From positions 1-64,000 of the forward strand of contig NZ_JAYGHP010000017.1 of NCBI RefSeq assembly GCF_034932065.1: a stretch of 64,000 nt of DNA. Reading direction: 5' to 3'. Shown here piece by piece: positions 25,926 to 35,472 of this stretch (positions are counted from its first letter, which is position 1; each line of letters opens with the position of its first letter). Source of the stretch: Crocosphaera sp. UHCC 0190 (GTDB taxonomy: Bacteria; Cyanobacteriota; Cyanobacteriia; Cyanobacteriales; Microcystaceae). The translations under genes and the position numbers were made by a program. The notes below the pieces were generated by a model. It was not told the DNA's origin, ran no database searches, and worked only from the letters and a program-made list of their open reading frames with translations.

Positions 25926-27272
25926 TTGGCTACTCGCGTTATTATAGTGCGTCATGGACAAAGCAGCTACAATGCTCAAAAGAGAATCCAAGGTCGTAGT
26001 GACGAATCTGTTGTCACAGAACAAGGTCGTCAGGATGCTCAAAACGTTGGTCATACCCTCAGTTCCCTTCCCATTGATGCTATTTATTGTAGTCCCTTAC
26101 AACGGGCAAAAACCACTGCTGAGATTATCCAAAACTGCTTTATTAAAGCACCCAGTTTATCCCCCAGTGAGCAACTTAAAGAAATTGACCTTCCCCTTTG
26201 GGAAAATTTGCATAAACAGGAAGTCATTGCCAAATTTCCTACAGACTATCAATGCTGGAAAGAAAGACCTCATGAATTTAAAATGGTCATTGCCAGCCCT
26301 GAAGGACAAAAAGACCATTTTCCTGTCATTTCCTTATACAAACAAGCCCAAGAATTTTGGCAAAATCTCCTAGCTAAACATTCAGGAGAAACCATTTTAA
26401 TTGTGGCCCATAATGGCATTAACCGCTGTTTAATTATGAGTGCCATTGGTATTCCTCCCTCTCATTATCATCGGATTCAACAGTCTAATTGTTGTATTAA
26501 TGTGTTAAATTTTACGGGTAATTGGGGCGAAACCGTCCAACTGGAATCCCTCAATCAAACCTCCCATTTAGGCATTCCCATTCCTCCAACCCGTGCCGAA
26601 AATAATCGATTAAGGTTATTATTTATTCGTCATGGGGAAACCCAGTGGAACCGAGAATCTCGCTTTCAAGGAATCAGGGATATTCCCCTCAATGATAATG
26701 GCAAACAACAAGGGCAAAAAGCTGCTGATTTTCTCAAAGATGTGACTCTAAATTTTGGGGTGAGTAGTCCCTTATTACGTCCCAAAGAAACCGCAGAACT
26801 TATCTTACAATATCATCCTGACCTTACCTTAGATCTGCGTCCTCAATTAACAGAAATTTGTCATGGACTGTGGGAAGGGAAATTAGAAAGCGAAATCGAA
26901 ACCGAATTTCCTGGACTACTTCAGGAGTGGAAAGATGCCCCAGAAACGGTGCAAATGCCCGAAGGAGAAAACCTACAACAAGTGTGGGATAGGGCGGTTG
27001 CTTGTTGGCAAGAGATTGTCAAAGATTATAGCAATTCATCCCATCCTCAAACCGGAATTGTTGTAGCCCATGATGCCATTAATAAAGTAATTTTATGTGA
27101 TTTATTAGGGTTACAACCCGCTAATTTTTGGAATATCAAACAGGGCAATGGTGGAGTGAGTGTCATTGACTATCCCCAAGGAATAGAAGGGCCTCCCGTC
27201 TTACAAGCTATCAATTTAACCACCCATTTAGGGGCGGGAGTATTTGATAAAACAGCAGCCGGGGCCTTATAA
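25926..27272 (+). CDS. Tandem histidine phosphatase (two phosphoglycerate-mutase domains)
   Basis: A 448-residue cytosolic protein with two complete histidine-phosphatase domains: residues about 3-205, starting VIIVRHGQSSYNAQKRIQGR, and about 228-445, starting LLFIRHGETQWNRESRFQG. Each has its RHG phospho-His motif and a downstream second His (VAHNGINR and VAHDAINK). Cyanobacterial relatives include phosphoserine and sugar phosphatases; the substrate cannot be assigned. Translation begins at TTG 25926 after GAGAGGATAG. An internal +1-frame ORF is a shadow. Confidence 0.88.
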   Translation: MATRVIIVRHGQSSYNAQKRIQGRSDESVVTEQGRQDAQNVGHTLSSLPIDAIYCSPLQRAKTTAEIIQNCFIKAPSLSPSEQLKEIDLPLWENLHKQEVIAKFPTDYQCWKERPHEFKMVIASPEGQKDHFPVISLYKQAQEFWQNLLAKHSGETILIVAHNGINRCLIMSAIGIPPSHYHRIQQSNCCINVLNFTGNWGETVQLESLNQTSHLGIPIPPTRAENNRLRLLFIRHGETQWNRESRFQGIRDIPLNDNGKQQGQKAADFLKDVTLNFGVSSPLLRPKETAELILQYHPDLTLDLRPQLTEICHGLWEGKLESEIETEFPGLLQEWKDAPETVQMPEGENLQQVWDRAVACWQEIVKDYSNSSHPQTGIVVAHDAINKVILCDLLGLQPANFWNIKQGNGGVSVIDYPQGIEGPPVLQAINLTTHLGAGVFDKTAAGAL

Positions 27273-27348
27273 AATTTTCTTGAAAGGGGTGAGGGTTTTG
27301 ATACTGTCTTGAACCTCTTCTATTTAGCCAGAAAATTGATTTGCTTTT

Positions 27349-27442
27349 AGGGCTTGCTGAATAAAGCTATAAAGTATACAAAACAAGGGTTTTACGCTGT
27401 AGAAACTCTAAGTTACTTCGGTAAGCTTTATTCAGTAAACTC
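27349..27442. mobile_element. MITE-like remnant with CTGAATAAAGCT ends
   Basis: About 94 bp between GGCTTGCTGAATAAAGCTA on the left and AGCTTTATTCAGTAAACTC on the right; these are inverted repeats sharing CTGAATAAAGCT. The interior is noncoding. Ends of this type occur on cyanobacterial insertion sequences, so this may be a deleted IS or a MITE. It lies between the phosphatase stop and the EF-hand PEP-CTERM gene (convergent). Confidence 0.55.
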
Positions 27443-27508
27443 TGTTTATTTAATGCTCTAATAGAAAGGACTTTTGCGGTTAAAATTGAATAATTATTTA
27501 AGCCATGT

Positions 27509-28120
27509 TTATGATTTCCGATTCAGTTTTTTCCCCATTGAACTAATCCCTAAGCCACCTAAAATCAATAAAGCCAAGCTAGAATCACCCTCAGGAACAT
27601 TAGTCATATTATCAGTATCATCGGGTGTTAGTTCAACTATATCTGGTATTTCTGCAACTACTCCAGTCTGTTGAAAATCATCTGTTAAAAGAATAAAATC
27701 TCCGTTTCTAAATCCATCAAAATTCCTCGCAAAATTAACATTAAACTCAATGTTTGGATCAATGACAGGATTTTCCGTTGGTCTATCGGTTCTGACATTG
27801 AAAAATAAGTTATTGGTTCCTATTGCATAGCTAAATTGATTAACAACTTTTGGTTCTGATGCTTCTAAGCTCAAGCTGGATTGATTACCATAATTAAACG
27901 TAGCTTGAAAAGTGTTAAACTCAACTTCATCAGCCAAAATAAAGCCGTCATTATTGTTGTCAGTTGCTTTAAAAACCCCCTCAAGTAAAGCCTTATTTTT
28001 CATGGTTTCATTGGCAGCATATTCTCTCGAAAAAGAGAACGTTAAAGCCTTAGCTGAAGTCACCCATAATGAGTTAACCAAAACACCAAATCCCAGAATC
28101 AATAAACTTTTATAATTCAT
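27509..28120 (-). CDS. PEP-CTERM-like exported protein with an EF-hand loop
   Basis: A 203-residue exported protein with a signal peptide (MNYKSLLILGFGVLVNSLWV, ending AKA). Residues about 54-65 read DNNNDGFILADE, matching the 12-residue EF-hand Ca-binding loop (D1, N3, D5, G6, I8, E12). The tail is NVPEGDSSLALLILGGLGIS then KKLNRKS: a VPEG variant of the PEP motif, a hydrophobic helix and a basic end. A ribosome site TAGG lies just upstream. Function unknown; a calcium-dependent surface role is inferred. Confidence 0.72.
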   Translation of the reverse strand: MNYKSLLILGFGVLVNSLWVTSAKALTFSFSREYAANETMKNKALLEGVFKATDNNNDGFILADEVEFNTFQATFNYGNQSSLSLEASEPKVVNQFSYAIGTNNLFFNVRTDRPTENPVIDPNIEFNVNFARNFDGFRNGDFILLTDDFQQTGVVAEIPDIVELTPDDTDNMTNVPEGDSSLALLILGGLGISSMGKKLNRKS

Positions 28121-28271
28121 TTTTTTACCTACTATCGATTATTACGAGAGCAAATGTACTGCATTTACTTTCTCATTAACCAAGAAAATACTCAGGGTCT
28201 TGTGGCAGACAAATCAATTTAAGCATATATAATTTAATTTCTATGTATATTTTCTGAGTTTCTTTGTATAA

Positions 28272-28460
28272 CTTAATTCGATAACACTCCTTCAGGCTGA
28301 ACTCAGATTGACAGTCCCACGGCTAATTGAATCAGGCAATGTAGCGGGTTATAATTGTTTCGCAGACTCGCCATCAGCCAGCAGTATTGGCTTACCTGCC
28401 CCAGAAAAACTAGACAGTCATTGCCAAGATAGTACCAATTTGTGGAAAAAACGGCCATAA
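28272..28460 (+). pseudogene. Startless open frame, probable gene remnant
   Basis: Sixty-two codons without a stop, ending TAA 28458-28460, in the 528-bp gap before the PBP gene. The translation contains LRLTVPRLIESGNVAGYNCF and looks protein-like, but there is no ATG or GTG start; TTG 28308 is the only candidate. I do not recognise it. The rest of the gap holds a hairpin at 28488-28517 (CCCCTAG and CTAGGGG arms) and no other gene. Confidence 0.3.
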
Positions 28461-28648
28461 TAGGAGGCGTTAAACCCCTAGATTTAATTCTAGGGGCCAG
28501 ACAAAATCGTCAATCTCGAATTTTAAATGGCTTGACTCTCAGCCAAATTCTAGTAAGCTACTATATCAACATGAAAAAATCCTAAAATCATAAACCCCCG
28601 TTTATTGAAATCTCTATTAATCTTTCGGAGTGAGGAAGTAAAAACATC

Positions 28649-30580
28649 GTGTCGTTTAGCACTATTCGACAACTGGCCAAAGGGAAGAAGCCCTCTTCTT
28701 CTGAGCCTTCATTTCAAAAAGGCGTTCTCAGAGTTGCCGGAGGAACCGTCCTCAGTCTCAGTTTATTAGCGAGTTCTATCTTTGCCGGAGGACTTGTCGG
28801 ACTCGCCATCAGCTTTCGTAACCTTCCTGATGTACGGATGCTGAATACCTACGCCCCGACAGAAACCAGTTATATTTATGATGTCAAAGGGAGACTACTG
28901 TCCCGACTTCATGGAGAAGCTAACCGAGAGGTTGTCACCCTCGATCGCATTTCCCCTGAACTGAAACGGGCTGTAATGGCCATTGAAGACAGTCATTTTT
29001 ACTTACATCATGGCATCAACCCCACCAGTATTGGTCGGGCCATCTGGGTTAACTGGAAAAGTGGCGGTGTGGTAGAAGGGGCATCAACCCTCACCATGCA
29101 GTTAGTCAAAAATATCTTCCTCTCCAGTGAGCGCACCGTCAGTCGCAAACTCTCGGAAGCCGTTTTGGCCATTCGGGTTGAACAGGTTTTTGACAAAGAC
29201 GAAATTATGGAAATGTACCTCAATAACATCTATTGGGGTCACAACAATTATGGGGCCCAAACGGCTGCCCAAAGCTATTTTAATAAGCCAGCCTCTAAAT
29301 TGAACCTAGCGGAAGCTTCCATGATGGCGGGTTTAATTCAAGCCCCAGAAAACTATAGTCCCTTTACCGACTATCAAAAAGCCAAAGAACGCCAGGCGGT
29401 TGTTCTCAGCCGTATGGCGGATTTAGGCTGGATCACCCCCCAAGAAGCAGAAGCAGCCCGTAAAGCCCCCTTAGGCATCGGTAAACCGACCTCATGGCAA
29501 GGCAGTAAACTACCTTATGTCACAGATACCGTGATGCAGGAGTTAGGGGAAAAGTTTGGCAAAGAAGCAACCCTGAAAGGCGGGATGCGAATTCAAACTA
29601 CTGTTGATTACTTCATGCAAAAGCAGGCCCAAGAAGTAGTTCAGCGCGGCTATAAAAACCTACGGGGACGGGGAATTTATGCGAAAGATTTACAAGTCGC
29701 TTTAGTATCCGTTGATCCCCGTACCCACTTCATCAAGGCTATTGTTGGGGGTACTGATTATGATAAAAGTCAGTTAAATCGGGTGACTCAATCCCATCGT
29801 CAACCGGGATCATCTTTTAAACCCTTTGTTTACTATACTGCCTTTGCCAGTGGGAAATTTACCCCTGACTCTATCGTTAATGACAGTCCCGTTAGTTATC
29901 GTGATGGTAGTGGCCTTTATACCCCGAAAAACTACGGTGGTGGTTTTTCGGGGGCCATGCCTATCCGTACGGCTTTGATGCAGTCCCGTAATATTCCGGC
30001 GGTGGTCATTGGGCGCAAAGTGGGGGTTGATAAGGTGATTGAAGTTTGTCGCCGTATCGGCATTAAAAGTCCCTTACAACCCGTTACCTCCCTACCCTTG
30101 GGGGCGGGGGATATTACCCCGTTGGAAATGGCTAATGCCTATGCTACCTTTGCCAGTAACGGCTGGTATGCTGACCCGACCATTATTTTACAGGTCACGG
30201 ATAGTCGGGGGAATATTTTATTAGATAATACCCCGAAACCCCAATTAGTCCTTGATCCTTGGGCAACGGCCTCCTTAACCTCTGTCTTACAAGGGGTAAT
30301 TAGCGGGGGAACGGGAAGGGCCGCCAATCTTGGTCGTCCTGCTGCCGGAAAAACTGGGACTACTGATAATGAACGCAATGTCTGGTTTGTGGGCTATGTT
30401 CCTCAGTTGGCAACGGCTGTTTGGATCGGTGATGATACTAACCGCGCCCTAGGAAAAGGGGTGACAGGTGGGGGTAATGCTGCTCCTATTTGGCGAGAAT
30501 TTATGCAGGAGGCCCTGAAAGGTGAACCTGTTAAACAATTCCCTGCTGCCTCTAAATTTCCCCGTCCTAAAGCCAAATAA
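28649..30580 (+). CDS. Class A penicillin-binding protein (PBP1A type)
   Basis: A 643-residue bifunctional peptidoglycan synthase. N-terminal membrane helix (about 30-55), glycosyltransferase domain GT51 (about 75-250) with EDSHFYLHHGI and GASTLTMQLVKN, then the transpeptidase domain (about 335-610) with active-site SSFK (Ser near 387), QSRN and KTGTT (near 566). It builds glycan strands and cross-links at the plasma membrane. Start is GTG 28649 with GAGGAAG about 10 bp upstream. Only 9 bp separate it from the bestrophin gene, so the two are probably co-transcribed. Confidence 0.93.
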   Translation: MSFSTIRQLAKGKKPSSSEPSFQKGVLRVAGGTVLSLSLLASSIFAGGLVGLAISFRNLPDVRMLNTYAPTETSYIYDVKGRLLSRLHGEANREVVTLDRISPELKRAVMAIEDSHFYLHHGINPTSIGRAIWVNWKSGGVVEGASTLTMQLVKNIFLSSERTVSRKLSEAVLAIRVEQVFDKDEIMEMYLNNIYWGHNNYGAQTAAQSYFNKPASKLNLAEASMMAGLIQAPENYSPFTDYQKAKERQAVVLSRMADLGWITPQEAEAARKAPLGIGKPTSWQGSKLPYVTDTVMQELGEKFGKEATLKGGMRIQTTVDYFMQKQAQEVVQRGYKNLRGRGIYAKDLQVALVSVDPRTHFIKAIVGGTDYDKSQLNRVTQSHRQPGSSFKPFVYYTAFASGKFTPDSIVNDSPVSYRDGSGLYTPKNYGGGFSGAMPIRTALMQSRNIPAVVIGRKVGVDKVIEVCRRIGIKSPLQPVTSLPLGAGDITPLEMANAYATFASNGWYADPTIILQVTDSRGNILLDNTPKPQLVLDPWATASLTSVLQGVISGGTGRAANLGRPAAGKTGTTDNERNVWFVGYVPQLATAVWIGDDTNRALGKGVTGGGNAAPIWREFMQEALKGEPVKQFPAASKFPRPKAK

Positions 30581-30589
30581 TCAGTAATT

Positions 30590-31531
30590 ATGAAAAGGGG
30601 ACGATTATCAGCAGAAAATCTCGAAAGTAGACAGTGGTTTCGTCTCCTTTTGCAATGGCAAGGCTCAGTGATGCCTGCCATTTTACCCCGTGTTATGTTC
30701 TGTGCGGGTTTTAGTGTGGTGATCACAATTTTATATGAGTCTGGGATTAATTTGGACTTACCTATCGACAGTGGGTTAGTGCCTAGTATTGTTTTGGGTT
30801 TGTTGTTAGTGTTTCGGACTAATACTGCCTATGAAAGATATTGGGAAGGACGAAAACTCTGGGGAACTTTAATTAATACGGTGCGAAATATAGCCCGAAC
30901 AATTTGGGTGACAATTCGAGAAGATAGCGTTAAAGATCATCAAGAAAAGATTGCTATCCTCCGCCTTTTGGTTGCCTTTGCTATCGCTACTAAATTGCAT
31001 TTACGTTTAGAGCCACCTAACGAAGAATTAGTCAAATTCATGCCACGACAATGTTATGAAAAATTACAAACTATGAATAATCCTCCTCTAGAAATAGCTT
31101 TTTGGATTGGGGATTATTTACAACAACAATATGAAAAAAACTGTATTGATTCTTATCAACTGATGACCATGTTTAAACTATTAGATACTATGGTTGATGT
31201 CCTTGGGGCCTGTGAAAGAATCCTTAAAACCCCTATTCCTTTAGCCTATTCTATCCATTTAAAACAGTTATTATTATTATATTGTTTAACCCTTCCCTTT
31301 CAATTTGTAGATGATGTAAAATGGGTAACTCCACCCATTGTTGCTTTAATTAGTTTTACTGTGTTTGGCATTGAGGAAATAGGGATTGAAATTGAAAATC
31401 CTTTTGGCTATGATGCTAATGATTTACCCTTAGATAAAATTTGTCAAACCATGGAAAAGAATATTGAAGACTTGGTTACTCTAGCACCTTGTGTCAGACA
31501 TTGGAAAGATCGCATGAATGATTTTGTTTAA
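30590..31531 (+). CDS. Bestrophin-family (UPF0187) membrane channel protein
   Basis: A 313-residue protein of the bacterial bestrophin family. Four hydrophobic segments are seen; the family core is SIVLGLLLVFRTNTAYERYWEGRKLWG (near 58-84), with the R-T-N-x-A-Y-x-R-x-x-E pattern, and IEIENPFGYDANDLPLD near 268-284. Relatives form anion or cation channels; in cyanobacteria a role at the thylakoid or in bicarbonate supply is possible but not shown here. It follows the PBP gene by 9 bp. Confidence 0.88.
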   Translation: MKRGRLSAENLESRQWFRLLLQWQGSVMPAILPRVMFCAGFSVVITILYESGINLDLPIDSGLVPSIVLGLLLVFRTNTAYERYWEGRKLWGTLINTVRNIARTIWVTIREDSVKDHQEKIAILRLLVAFAIATKLHLRLEPPNEELVKFMPRQCYEKLQTMNNPPLEIAFWIGDYLQQQYEKNCIDSYQLMTMFKLLDTMVDVLGACERILKTPIPLAYSIHLKQLLLLYCLTLPFQFVDDVKWVTPPIVALISFTVFGIEEIGIEIENPFGYDANDLPLDKICQTMEKNIEDLVTLAPCVRHWKDRMNDFV

Positions 31532-31617
31532 TAGATATGATTGACTAAAATAAGTGACTATTTTAGAGAAAAAGCTTTAAACTAATAAATAGCTGTTAAT
31601 TACCACTTAAGTTTATT

Positions 31618-32145
31618 ATGAATTGGCACGTTCCTGACAATCTCTCCTTTGAAGATGCGCTTCAGTTAAGTGAAATTTTCCTTGAAGGTATGGAAAGCAA
31701 CAGCTTAAAAGAAACTGAAATTCAAGAAATTATTACCATATTAATCAGTAGTGAAAATGGAGCAAGAGGTTTTTTTGTCACCTATCTAACGAGCGATAAA
31801 TCTTTAGCTGATACCCCAACAGAAGAGGTAATTAATGCCTTAAAAACTTCCCCAGAAATTGTCAGCGAATTATTAGTTAAAAACTTAGCTATGTCCTCTG
31901 CAATGGCCATTACTCATCGTCGTAATAATGATGAAGAAATGGCCCAAGGTTCAGACAGAGTTTGTCAACGTACCACTCAATTAATTCAACAAGTTGATTT
32001 AGGTTTAATTACAGAAAAATTGCAACAATTACAAGAAACAATTGTCACAGGAGCAGGAAAATATACTCCTTTTTTGGAAAGATGGGGATATGATGAAGAA
32101 CAAAAGACAGTCATTAAACATCAAGTAGAGATGAATTTGAATTAA
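31618..32145 (+). CDS. Conserved cyanobacterial protein of unknown function
   Basis: A 175-residue soluble acidic protein, helical throughout, without signal peptide or known motif. Its opening MNWHVPDNLSFEDALQLSEIF and the segment SENGARGFFVTYLTSD suggest a conserved cyanobacterial family, but I cannot name it. It is transcribed toward pyrF-pyrE; the two stop codons share the palindrome TTAA, overlapping by four bases. Confidence 0.6.
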   Translation: MNWHVPDNLSFEDALQLSEIFLEGMESNSLKETEIQEIITILISSENGARGFFVTYLTSDKSLADTPTEEVINALKTSPEIVSELLVKNLAMSSAMAITHRRNNDEEMAQGSDRVCQRTTQLIQQVDLGLITEKLQQLQETIVTGAGKYTPFLERWGYDEEQKTVIKHQVEMNLN

Positions 32146-33587
32146 TGTTTTGCCAAGCCTTGATATTGCTTCTCATTAATTCTTCCAGCTTTGTATAAAG
32201 TTTCAGTAATTTCTGATATTTTTAACACAGAATAAGCATTATAACCCTGCTCTTTGAGTTTATCTTGAACTCCTTCCTCATGGTCAATAAATACCACAAT
32301 ATCTTCAACAATTAAACCCGAAGATTTTAATTTTTCGGCCCCTTGTCTGACACTTTTTCCGGTAATTAAAATATCATCAACCACAACAACTTTTTCCCCT
32401 GGATGAAAATTTCCTTCAATCAAACGACGGGTTCCATGGGCCTTAACTTCTTTGCGCGGATAAATCATCGGATGGTGTAACATTAAAGATAATCCCGTGG
32501 CTGTCGGTAAAGAACCATAAGGAATACCCGCAATGCGATCAAAATTTAAGCGTTTTAAAATGTCCGCATAAGCATTTAAAACTTGATGAAAAAGTTGGGG
32601 TTGAGAAATAATTTTCCTCAGATCAACATAATAAGAAAAAGTAGCTCCTGATGCTTGAACATACTCCCCAAACAATAAACAACCTATATCATAAAGTTGT
32701 AAAATCAAATCTTGATAAGGATGAGGACTTAATAAACAAACATTAGAACTCCAAAGCTCACAACTTTGAGCTTCTTGAATAATTTGTTCTCTCAATTGAT
32801 TAATTTCTGTCTTGAGATTCGTAACTTTTTCCCTTAAATTATTGCTTTGTAAAAAATCTTGAGGAACCGGAATTAAGACCCCTTCTCCTGCTTGATTTAA
32901 ACCTGCTTTTAAAATGCTAGTAATCTCATTTCCCTGGCTCCAAATACTCCGCAATAATAGAAATCTTTCAGACGCAACTGAGCGAATCTTGCGAATGACA
33001 TCTAAATTAGTTGTTCCCACTTCTAAAAATAATTGTTCTAGGGTTCCCCAGGTTTTTGCTTCCTTAATGACTTGTAAATAAAAAGGTGCTTCATCCGTCG
33101 GATATTCCTGTAAATTAACCGCCCCAGGATTAGAAGTATGACACAAAACAAAAACCCCCTTATCGGGATAAACTAAAAACGGTGCAACATGATCTTGTCC
33201 CGCATAAGGACTGACCGTTACAGCATCTACTTGCCACTTTTCAAAAATCGTCTGAGCAAAAATGGTACTGGTATTAATATCCCCATGTTTAGCATCCAAA
33301 ATAATCGGAATATCTTCAGGAATTGTCTTAATTACCCTCAATAATAAATCTAATCCTTGACCCCCAAACGCCTCATAAAAGCCTAAAGTTGGTTTGTAAG
33401 CACAGACTAACCCTGATGTCTGTTGAATCACGGATTTTAACCAATTTTCTAGGGAAATTATTAAACCTTCTTGTCCTTCCCCCGAATTTTCAGCTTGAGG
33501 CATCATTTCTGGGTTAGGATCAAGACCAATGATAAGTAAGGTTTGATAGGTGGCGATCGCTTGGGTTAATTTCTCAAAAAAGCTCAT
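32142..33587 (-). CDS. Bifunctional OMP decarboxylase / orotate phosphoribosyltransferase
   Basis: A 481-residue fusion for the last two steps of UMP synthesis. The N-terminal PyrF domain (about 1-270) has LLIIGLDPNPEMM and the catalytic ILDAKHGDIN. The C-terminal PyrE domain (about 290-481) has the PRPP motif VVVVDDILITGKS. The order decarboxylase-first is the reverse of animal UMP synthase and is known from cyanobacteria and kinetoplastids. It carries the HIP1 octamer near its start. Divergent from the SH3 gene by 80 bp. Confidence 0.94.
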   Translation of the reverse strand: MSFFEKLTQAIATYQTLLIIGLDPNPEMMPQAENSGEGQEGLIISLENWLKSVIQQTSGLVCAYKPTLGFYEAFGGQGLDLLLRVIKTIPEDIPIILDAKHGDINTSTIFAQTIFEKWQVDAVTVSPYAGQDHVAPFLVYPDKGVFVLCHTSNPGAVNLQEYPTDEAPFYLQVIKEAKTWGTLEQLFLEVGTTNLDVIRKIRSVASERFLLLRSIWSQGNEITSILKAGLNQAGEGVLIPVPQDFLQSNNLREKVTNLKTEINQLREQIIQEAQSCELWSSNVCLLSPHPYQDLILQLYDIGCLLFGEYVQASGATFSYYVDLRKIISQPQLFHQVLNAYADILKRLNFDRIAGIPYGSLPTATGLSLMLHHPMIYPRKEVKAHGTRRLIEGNFHPGEKVVVVDDILITGKSVRQGAEKLKSSGLIVEDIVVFIDHEEGVQDKLKEQGYNAYSVLKISEITETLYKAGRINEKQYQGLAKH

Positions 33588-33667
33588 AGAATAATGTTAC
33601 CTTCAAAATATGACCGATTGTAGCAGCAACCTCCCTCTAAATTGCCATTAGTTAGGATTCAACTGCC

Positions 33668-34240
33668 ATGAAAACGAAGAAAACAATTACGGAATTGTTG
33701 ACAATTGTGTTAAGTTCAGTCATCGTTTTTTCTCTACCCATAACGATGAGTTCTCAGGTCTTAGCTCAGACTAACATTGATAGTGCCATTCTCAGATCTA
33801 ATGATCCCAATTCCCGCATTAATTTACGTTCTGGCCCCAGCATTTCTACCAAGAATTTAGGTTATGGTTTACCTGGAGATCAAGTTACCCTGTTAGAGTT
33901 TGCTGTTGGATCTGATCAAGGGCCGCGGGTTCCTTGGATTAAAGTTAAATTTGTGAAATCAGGGGCTATTGGTTGGATAAGGGGCGATTTTGTGAAAACA
34001 GATATCACAATTTTAACCGCTACTGATCCCAAGTCTCCCATTAACTTACGGTCAGGGCCTAGTATTTCTGCCAATAATGTAGGCTATGGGTTATCAGGCG
34101 ATCGCGTTATCGTTTTAGGGTGTGAAACCGGGCCTGATACCGCCAACCGAACCCCTTGGATCAAAGTTCAATTTGTTAAGTCTAAAGCAACAGGTTGGAT
34201 CAGAGGTGACTTTGTAGTGGTTCCCTTAACCTTTTGTTAA
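33668..34240 (+). CDS. Secreted protein with two bacterial SH3 domains
   Basis: A 190-residue exported protein: signal peptide (to about residue 35, ending VLAQ) and two tandem SH3-like repeats, about 42-112 and 117-188. Each has INLRSGPSIS, then PWIKVKFVKS or PWIKVQFVKS and ending GWIRGDFV. Bacterial SH3 domains usually bind peptidoglycan or surface ligands. No catalytic domain is attached. A TCCCTTAA/TTAAGGGA hairpin (34222-34243) spans the stop codon but lacks a T-run. Confidence 0.8.
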   Translation: MKTKKTITELLTIVLSSVIVFSLPITMSSQVLAQTNIDSAILRSNDPNSRINLRSGPSISTKNLGYGLPGDQVTLLEFAVGSDQGPRVPWIKVKFVKSGAIGWIRGDFVKTDITILTATDPKSPINLRSGPSISANNVGYGLSGDRVIVLGCETGPDTANRTPWIKVQFVKSKATGWIRGDFVVVPLTFC

Positions 34241-34326
34241 GGGAGTAAGACGTTGCAGAAAGAAATAAGATAGATCTAGAAGCCAGACGATGACTTTACC
34301 TGAAATCACTAGAGACAGAACTCAAT

Positions 34327-35343
34327 ATGGATTTAATCAGCTTACAAAATTTCCTCGATAACAGTTCATTCTTAATCCTATTCCTGACCATGCTTATTTA
34401 TTGGTCAGGGGCAGCCTTTCCTCGTTTAACCTGGTTGCCTCCCCTGGGAACTGCTGGAGTAGCGATCGCTAATTTATCCATGGCCACCCTATTAGGGGCC
34501 CGTTGGATAGAAGGGGGCTATTTTCCCTTAAGTAACCTCTATGAGTCCCTATTTTTCTTGGCTTGGGGGATAACAGCCGTTCATCTCCTGGCCGAAAAAA
34601 TGAGTCGCAGTCCCTTAGTGGGTGTGGTCACAACCCCTGTAGCGATGGGAATTACGGCTTTTGCGGCCTTATCTTTGCCCACGGAAATGCAGCATTCTGA
34701 ACCCTTAGTTCCTGCCCTTAAGTCTAACTGGTTAATGATGCACGTTAGCGTGATGATGCTCAGTTATGCAACTTTGATGGTAGGGGCAGTATTAGCGATC
34801 GCTTTTTTGATCGTTACTCGTGGTCAAAATGTGGAACTCAAAGGGAGTTCCGTGGGAACGGGAGGTTATCGGGATAAATTAGGGCGACAACTGCTTAATA
34901 ATAACCACAAAAACCCCACTGTTACCGTAGCTGAAAGCAATGGCAGTGGCGGGACAGCCGTGTTAAATGCGGTTGCTGCTTCAACCTTGACCACTAATGA
35001 AGTTATTCTTTCGCCCCAACGTCTTAGTTTAGCTGATACCTTGGATAATATTAGTTATCGCATCATTGGGTTAGGGTTTCCCTTATTAACTATTGGTATC
35101 ATTGCGGGAGGAGTTTGGGCCAATGAAGCTTGGGGATCTTATTGGAGTTGGGACCCCAAAGAAACCTGGGCCTTAATTACTTGGTTAGTATTTGCTGCTT
35201 ATCTTCATGCCCGTATTACTAAAGGTTGGCAAGGAAGAAAACCTGCTATTTTAGCCGCGAGTGGGTTTATTGTGGTTTGGGTTTGTTATTTAGGAGTGAA
35301 TTTATTGGGTAAGGGTTTACATTCTTACGGGTGGTTTTTTTAG
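34327..35343 (+). CDS. ccsA: Cytochrome c biogenesis protein CcsA (Ycf5; also named CcsB in some annotations)
   Basis: A 338-residue System II cytochrome c assembly protein that moves and presents heme for ligation to apocytochromes at the lumenal side. About eight membrane helices. The heme-binding WWD domain is [18 protein letters not shown] (near 270-288), with flanking conserved histidines in [11 protein letters not shown] and AAYLHARI. A poorly conserved loop (about 165-235) links the halves. Its CcsB (Ccs1) partner is not in the window. A small palindrome follows 8 bp after the stop. Confidence 0.93.
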   Translation: MDLISLQNFLDNSSFLILFLTMLIYWSGAAFPRLTWLPPLGTAGVAIANLSMATLLGARWIEGGYFPLSNLYESLFFLAWGITAVHLLAEKMSRSPLVGVVTTPVAMGITAFAALSLPTEMQHSEPLVPALKSNWLMMHVSVMMLSYATLMVGAVLAIAFLIVTRGQNVELKGSSVGTGGYRDKLGRQLLNNNHKNPTVTVAESNGSGGTAVLNAVAASTLTTNEVILSPQRLSLADTLDNISYRIIGLGFPLLTIGIIAGGVWANEAWGSYWSWDPKETWALITWLVFAAYLHARITKGWQGRKPAILAASGFIVVWVCYLGVNLLGKGLHSYGWFF

Positions 35344-35351
35344 TTAAGTAG

Positions 35352-35368
35352 GGTGGGCATTGCCCACC
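35352..35368. repeat. Short hairpin GGTGGGCATTGCCCACC, copy 1
   Basis: Eight-bp arms around a single T. The same 17 bases recur at 52001-52017, and half of the element is at 62415-62426. This copy lies 8 bp past the ccsA stop codon. Confidence 0.6.
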
Positions 35369-35415
35369 TAATATATATGCTTTAAAATGAACCGATGACT
35401 AAAAATATAGCAGAA

Positions 35416-35436
35416 GGCAACGGGCAACAGGCAACA
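35416..35436. repeat. Heptanucleotide short tandem repeat (STRR-like)
   Basis: Three units of GGCAAC(G/A): GGCAACG then two GGCAACA. Heptanucleotide STRRs are known from cyanobacteria. It lies in the 496-bp gap before glgP. Confidence 0.6.
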
Positions 35437-35472
35437 GTAAAACCTTTGTCATTGCTGGGTTTGAGCTTTTAA

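Noticed and set aside
25954-26373. ORF of 139 codons inside the tandem histidine phosphatase
   Set aside because: +1 frame shadow; the main frame has both RHG motifs.
30403-30726. Minus-strand ORF of 107 codons across the PBP and bestrophin junction
   Set aside because: It is antisense to two well-supported genes.
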